64,000 nucleotides of DNA from Bartonella quintana (GTDB lineage: Bacteria > Pseudomonadota > Alphaproteobacteria > Rhizobiales > Rhizobiaceae), in assembly GCF_009936175.1 (NCBI RefSeq), contig NZ_AP019773.1, positions 1,054,001-1,118,000 on the forward strand, read 5' to 3'. A program made the position numbers and the translations under genes. Under the pieces are notes generated by a model. The model was not told the origin of the DNA and made no database searches. It worked only from the letters and a program-made list of their open reading frames with translations. Each line of letters opens with the position of its first letter. Within the stretch, counting starts at the first letter, position 1. Below, in pieces: positions 59,739 to 64,000 of the stretch.

Positions 59739-60620
59739 TGTGCACCTCACTCTCTAATTCAGAGCGCGATTAAAGCATAACTAAGAATCCCATAAAAAAG
59801 CAGCCTTTTATCCCATTTAAGGAGATACGTTTGAAATATTCGCATTTATTAAAAGTAACTTCCATAAAGTGGCGTTCTCTGGAAAAATGTTCAACATCGT
59901 CATGTACTGTCCTCTTGTTTAAGCAGAAAGGAAAATGACAGAAAAACAGTCTTGCTTCCTCACTCCTTCTCTTTGCTACCTTTGAACATAACCATTCTCA
60001 AAATAACTGATGTATTTTCACCACTATCAATAAGCTAAGCTGCTTGAGCAGCGTCATGTCTGCTCTCTGTCGTCAAGAAAAAATGTAAAGCTTGACGCAC
60101 AGCATCCATCACAATATGACCTTTCGTTATCAAATCTTGGCTCACTTTTGCCAACACTGCCCTTTCATGCTGATGTTCTCTATAGTCCTGCTCAACAATC
60201 TATAACTTCCAGCACACAGATGTATCTGAGAAAAGGTGATATCCTTCTCACAGCTTCACCATCATAACCTATAGTTCTTGAAAAGCATTACCAAAACCAG
60301 TTGTGAGGATTCCTTTCTGACACCAGATTTCATAACTCTTAGCGATGAAGGCTCCACCTTTATCTTGAGGGGTAAAGCAAATTCTTGCCTTTGAAACTCC
60401 GTTTTAAAATAAAATGAACATCTTCAATAAAACGATGGGTAAAATTTTCAGCCCTCATACAATCTGAAAGACTTAGCCTCCATAAACGGTCAATCCTTTG
60501 CCAATCCTTGATTAGCTACTGAGGCCATACTTCTTCCCCGTAACACTGCTGTTCTTAACATGGGACGTGACCATCACTCTACCTGCTTCTCTCGTTTAAA
60601 TTAAATGCACAGAACTTAGA
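59739..60620. mobile_element. Interspersed element copy C (~880 bp), degenerate
   Basis: The third diverged copy. Left end TTTGTGCACCTCACTCTCTAA; right end read inward TTCTGTGCATTTAA, again an imperfect inverted repeat. Shared landmarks: CTTGCTTCCTCACTCCTTCT, AGCTTCACCATCATAACCTA and TTTTAAAATAAAATGAACA. On the minus strand the coding relic still reads IGYDGEAVRR, SEPRFDNERS and SFTFFLTTE, broken by stops. Most diverged of the three. Confidence 0.5.
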
Positions 60621-61436
60621 GAAGCCTTTCTGCCGTTTGCACAATTTTTCCTCTCCTTGAAGAGGAAACCTCTAATCTCAATTTTAATAAACAGTTTCTC
60701 ACCCTTCCTTATGCTTCACATCTACAACACTCTTTGGTTTCTCGGATATTTGCATTTTAGAATCGAAATTTTCTATTTCCAGCCTGGACGCAGTCTGAAA
60801 ATTTTCAAGCCATATAAGGTAATATCGTCAGATAGATATATTTAATGCGCTACTCATTGCAAAAACCTGCAATCCATTTGTTTCGAGTAATATTCCAAGC
60901 TTTGATATCTGACCAATTTACGCAAAACCATAATCTTTTTACAGAGAATAAGACTTATACAGAACTGCTGTCACCTTCAAACAGTACTGCAGTTTCCCAT
61001 TCAATCTGTTTCAGCTCTTCATTCGTATCGTAAAGCTTTCGCAACAAGGGAATACTGGTAAAAAAATGATTAAAATTGATTTCATAACCAACACGCTTCT
61101 GCTTGCCATCTTTATCGTCAGAAAAAATCCTCACCCAGTTAGACATCCAGAACATGCGACAGTACTTCGCAAATAAAGGTGTCCTAAAAATTTTCTAAAT
61201 AGTGCATATTTTCGTATTCATGCAAATCTGCATCAGATATGAATGGTCATTGTCGTTCTTCACAGATCACGATTTTTCTTATCTAGTGATAAATTTATAG
61301 CCATAACTTTTCTCCTGAAATCCAGAGTGAATGATATAGCTAAACGCAAAAAACACACGCTTCTCAATTATATTTTTTGGAATAACCCACAAAGCTCCTT
61401 TACAAATATAAGAGAAAAACCATAAATACATGGTGT
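60621..61436. other. Region with possible unidentified relic
   Basis: About 815 bases. On the minus strand (60955-61155) an open frame reads MFWMSNWVRIFSDDKDGKQK and LLRKLYDTNEELKQIEWET. An adjoining frame upstream (61160-61240) reads SDADLHEYENMHYLENF before a stop, so the protein-like sequence may be a frameshifted relic. No family recognised. The plus-strand frames at 60657-60845 and 60845-61033 are probably chance. Confidence 0.3.
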
Positions 61437-61910
61437 ATGATGCTTCACATTGCTCTTTTTCAACCCGATATTGCTGGTAACACGGGAACGATTTTGCGCC
61501 TTAGCGCGTGTTTTGGTTTACATGTGCACATTATTGAACCTGCAGGCTTTAGCCTATCAGATCGCAACCTTAAGCGAGCGGGCATGGATTATCTCGAATA
61601 TGCCTCGCTAAACCGACACATTGACTGGCAAAATTTTATGAGCACTATGAAACACTTTAACCGTCGTCTTTTGCTTTTGAGCACAAAAGCAGAAACATGT
61701 TACACGCAGATATGCTATCGGGAAAACGATGTTTTACTTTTTGGTCGTGAATCAGCAGGGGTTCCCGATTATGTTCATGAAGCCGTTGATCACTCATTAA
61801 AAATTCCCATGCAACCACACGCACGCTCTCTAAACCTTGCAATGAGTGTCGCTATAACAACAGGGGAAGCACTCCGCCAAATTGGTTATCATGAAAAAAG
61901 AAAAACTTGA
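61437..61910 (+). CDS. trmL: tRNA (cytidine(34)-2'-O)-methyltransferase
   Basis: A 157-residue SPOUT methyltransferase modifying the wobble position of leucine tRNAs. Motifs: LFQPDIAGNTGTILRLSACF (about 7-26), the AGMDYLEYA segment (about 48-56), DVLLFGRESAGVPDYV (about 98-113) and the knot IPMQPHARSLNLAMSVAI (about 122-139). Two adjacent ATGs (61437, 61440) could serve as start. No ribosome-binding site stands out. Lies alone between repeat-rich DNA and the CCA-enzyme gene. Confidence 0.95.
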   Translation: MMLHIALFQPDIAGNTGTILRLSACFGLHVHIIEPAGFSLSDRNLKRAGMDYLEYASLNRHIDWQNFMSTMKHFNRRLLLLSTKAETCYTQICYRENDVLLFGRESAGVPDYVHEAVDHSLKIPMQPHARSLNLAMSVAITTGEALRQIGYHEKRKT

Positions 61911-62155
61911 TGAGAAAAATACAAAATCCTCATTAAGATCTTTAATATATTAATAAAAATGCCGATGCACTGCACATCGCCCATAGTTTTCAAATAGAGT
62001 AAAAATTACCGCATCTTTATAGAAGATCGCAACACCACTAAAAATCTCTTGCCAGTTCGGCGATCAGCAACTCTAAAATAGCATCACTAAAAGAAAAATA
62101 GTTGTGAATCTCTAATTAATAGGAAAAAGCAGAATACTCTTCGAAAAATTTAGCA
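61911..62155. other. Spacer between convergent trmL and CCA-enzyme gene
   Basis: About 245 AT-rich bases; no convincing terminator hairpin was found. Confidence 0.3.
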
Positions 62156-63409
62156 TCATACATTAATTTTTTCTAATAAGCTATTGCGATCTATTGAAAA
62201 TCCGCTTTCAATCCATATTCTTTCTAGCTCTTTGAGCTTTTGTCCTAAAAGCACTCCCTTAGCCAAACCTTTCTTCATCAAATCCTTGCCACTAACAGGA
62301 AAAGTGGGAATCTGCCATTTTTGAGCAAGCTGATAAAGCCTCATATAATTTTCTGCTTTTTGCAAAGCCTCGTTTCCCTTCAAAGCATCAACATGTGCTG
62401 CAACCAAAGAGAGAGATAATTGATCTAAAACCGGCTGTCGACCATAAAAATAAATCAATTTTTGCACAAAATTTTCTGAACAGTTTTGGCTAATTATTTC
62501 CAACTCTGCCCACTCCTTTAATCGCTTTGTTTCCTTATAAGATAAATGCAAGCGATGTGCCATTTCATGAAGACGTATGGGATCAGGAGGAAGAAGACTT
62601 TCTAAGCGCAACAACGGATCGACTTTCCAACCAAGAGCTTGTTCCGTTTTCACAAGTGAATGAATCGCATCAATACCCCATTTTTCTGTTTCAGGGAAAA
62701 TGAGTGTCAAAATTCCACTCTGGCGCATCCATAAAAGAGCACGTGTTGGATTGGGAGCAGCGAGAAGTTTTTTCATTTCCCCCCAAATACGCTCAGATGA
62801 AAGTTTTTGCAGACCGTGTTTTAAATAAACACACGCTTTCAATCCTTGCACATCAGGTCGTCCCGCTCCATACCAAGCAAAAAAGCGAAAAAACCGCAAA
62901 ATACGCAAATAATCTTCGCGAATACGATTCTCTGGAATACCGATAAAACGTATTGTTCTGCTCGCAACATCGTTCAAACCTCCTACTGCATCATAAAGAT
63001 TGCCATCAGCATCACAATAAAGCGCATTCATAGTAAAATCGCGCCGTTCAGCATCTTTTTGCCAATCACGATCAAACGCCACTTTTGCATGACGACCATC
63101 CGTTTCAATATCAGAGCGAAGAGTTGTAACCTCATAAGAACATGACTGAGCAACCACCGTGACTGTACCAAACGCAATACCTGTAGGAATAGCTTTAAAT
63201 CCCGCTTCTTCTACACGCGCTATAACCTGTTGTGGAAAACAGGTTGTAGCAACATCAATATCACTAATCGGTTGCTCTAACAGCTGATTACGCACTGCCC
63301 CCCCAACAATACGTGCCTCTTCACCGTCCAAAGATAAAACATGAAGAAGCGTTTGGAGTTGACTCTGCTGCAACCAATCAACATGTTTGAAATTTTGTAT
63401 TGTGCTCAC
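62156..63409 (-). CDS. CCA tRNA nucleotidyltransferase / poly(A) polymerase family
   Basis: A 417-residue class II nucleotidyltransferase. The head domain has RIVGGAVRNQLLEQPISDID (about 34-53) with the catalytic aspartates of DID, TVVAQSCSYEVTTLRSD and RDFTMNALYCDADGNLYD (about 123-140). The neck domain has RIREDYLRILRFFRFFAWYG (about 161-180), the RNA-binding pattern shared by CCA-adding enzymes and PcnB. In alphaproteobacteria this protein is the CCA-adding or repairing enzyme. It is divergent from the moxR gene, a common rhizobial neighbour. The C-terminal part from about 250 is less conserved. Confidence 0.9.
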   Translation of the reverse strand: MSTIQNFKHVDWLQQSQLQTLLHVLSLDGEEARIVGGAVRNQLLEQPISDIDVATTCFPQQVIARVEEAGFKAIPTGIAFGTVTVVAQSCSYEVTTLRSDIETDGRHAKVAFDRDWQKDAERRDFTMNALYCDADGNLYDAVGGLNDVASRTIRFIGIPENRIREDYLRILRFFRFFAWYGAGRPDVQGLKACVYLKHGLQKLSSERIWGEMKKLLAAPNPTRALLWMRQSGILTLIFPETEKWGIDAIHSLVKTEQALGWKVDPLLRLESLLPPDPIRLHEMAHRLHLSYKETKRLKEWAELEIISQNCSENFVQKLIYFYGRQPVLDQLSLSLVAAHVDALKGNEALQKAENYMRLYQLAQKWQIPTFPVSGKDLMKKGLAKGVLLGQKLKELERIWIESGFSIDRNSLLEKINV

Positions 63410-63661
63410 TCTTTAACCTTTCAAACAAATTGCCACCATTCCCTCAAACTGGTATCCTTATAAGACAACAATTTTCCACAACATCCTTTACAAATCCTCC
63501 CATTCGTCAAAATAGAATTCTCTCTCTGTATCTGTGCACGAATATTTAAAAAAACAGCGTATTACACTTCTTTTCTCGTCATTTTCTGCTACAAATTATA
63601 AAATATTTAATCATACAAAGAAAATTATCAATTTTGCGACAAACCGCCGTAAGGAACACAT

Positions 63662-64000
63662 ATGAGTCAAAGCGATACATTATCCAATTCTATGAAGAAG
63701 ACTCCTATCAATAACGAAGCTCAAGTTATCATTGACGGTATTGATACAGCACACAAAGAATTAGATATTCTACAACAAGAAGTTGACAAAGTTATTTTTG
63801 GTCAAAATCATGTGATAGAATACGCTTTAACAAGCATTTTGGCTGGAGGACACGCTCTTCTCGTTGGTGTTCCAGGGCTTGCTAAGACGCGTCTTGTTGA
63901 AACATTGGGAACAGTATTGGGGCTTGATGAAAAACGCATTCAATTTACGCCTGACTTGATGCCATCGGACATTATCGGTTCTGAAATTATAGATTCAGAT
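63662..64000 (+). CDS. MoxR-family AAA+ ATPase (partial, continues beyond window)
   Basis: The first 113 codons of a MoxR ATPase. GHALLVGVPGLAKTRLVETLG holds the Walker A motif in its AAA-MoxR form (GVPGLAKT), after the family's VIFGQNHVIEYALTSILAGG lead. Then IQFTPDLMPSDIIGSEI follows, as is typical. MoxR ATPases act as chaperones for metal-protein or VWA-domain partners, whose genes (DUF58, VWA) usually follow. TAAGGAACACAT before the ATG is the ribosome-binding site. The Walker B is beyond the edge. Confidence 0.93.
   Translation, partial: MSQSDTLSNSMKKTPINNEAQVIIDGIDTAHKELDILQQEVDKVIFGQNHVIEYALTSILAGGHALLVGVPGLAKTRLVETLGTVLGLDEKRIQFTPDLMPSDIIGSEIIDSD

Overview
The window is a stretch of an AT-rich alphaproteobacterial chromosome that looks like Bartonella. 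The evidence is Rhizobiales-type gene neighbourhoods (mutY/dciA/dsbA, ctaB/ispH/thrB/rnhA, pdxH/dnaJ/fabI/aroC/ribBA/xseB/dxs/tlyA), a cell-cycle methylase of the CcrM type, a MucR/Ros regulator, a FeuN-FeuP pair, an IalB-family invasion protein, long AT-rich spacers and many decaying genes. The genus call is an inference from gene content; no 16S gene is present.

Layout. 1-5.6 kb: start of an OmpR-type response regulator (FeuP-like) behind a small periplasmic protein (FeuN-like), a bifunctional penicillin-binding protein, DUF1214/DUF1254 proteins and a DUF1499 protein. 5.6-9.5 kb: an accessory, decayed zone with relics of small membrane proteins, a small glycine-zipper protein, a broken HlyB-type type I secretion ABC transporter and tRNA-Gln(TTG). 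9.5-25.1 kb: mostly housekeeping genes (sodB, oligopeptidase B, mucR, sufE, a DUF5330 protein, a peptidoglycan-binding protein, ppdK, dsbA-like, dciA, mutY, ccrM, a HAD phosphatase). 25.1-28.2 kb: an AT-rich island with three tandem paralogues of a small secreted protein that share an almost identical 80-residue N-terminus and have completely different glycine-rich hydrophobic C-termini. This is the most unusual item in the window. 28.2-41.7 kb: thrC relic, M16 peptidase, a degenerate GGDEF/EAL protein, yqgE, relic of a DsbD-domain protein, rnhA, thrB relic, ispH, ctaB, ialB-like, tldD. 42.7-53.8 kb: relics of rumA/rlmD and tlyA, then dxs, xseB, ribBA, aroC, fabI, a CbpA-like DnaJ, pdxH and ubiA. 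53.9-64 kb: purD (with a decayed partial copy downstream), a DUF6101-like protein, an FAD oxidase, the threonylcarbamoyl-AMP synthase, rnhB, trmL, a CCA-adding-type enzyme and the start of a MoxR ATPase.

How the genes fit together. Intact sets cover isoprenoid precursors (dxs, ispH), heme O and ubiquinone side chains (ctaB, ubiA), chorismate and riboflavin steps (aroC, ribB), fatty-acid elongation (fabI), tRNA modification (trmL, Sua5) and DNA repair/methylation (mutY, ccrM). Both last steps of threonine synthesis (thrB and thrC, 8 kb apart) are destroyed, which predicts dependence on host threonine. Reductive evolution is also seen in tlyA, rumA, a DsbD-domain gene, a type I secretion ABC transporter and a purD fragment.

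A second unusual signal is a family of about 890-bp interspersed elements, three diverged copies at 14.9, 41.7 and 59.7 kb. They have imperfect TTCTRTGCA-like terminal inverted repeats and carry a small, mostly broken gene.
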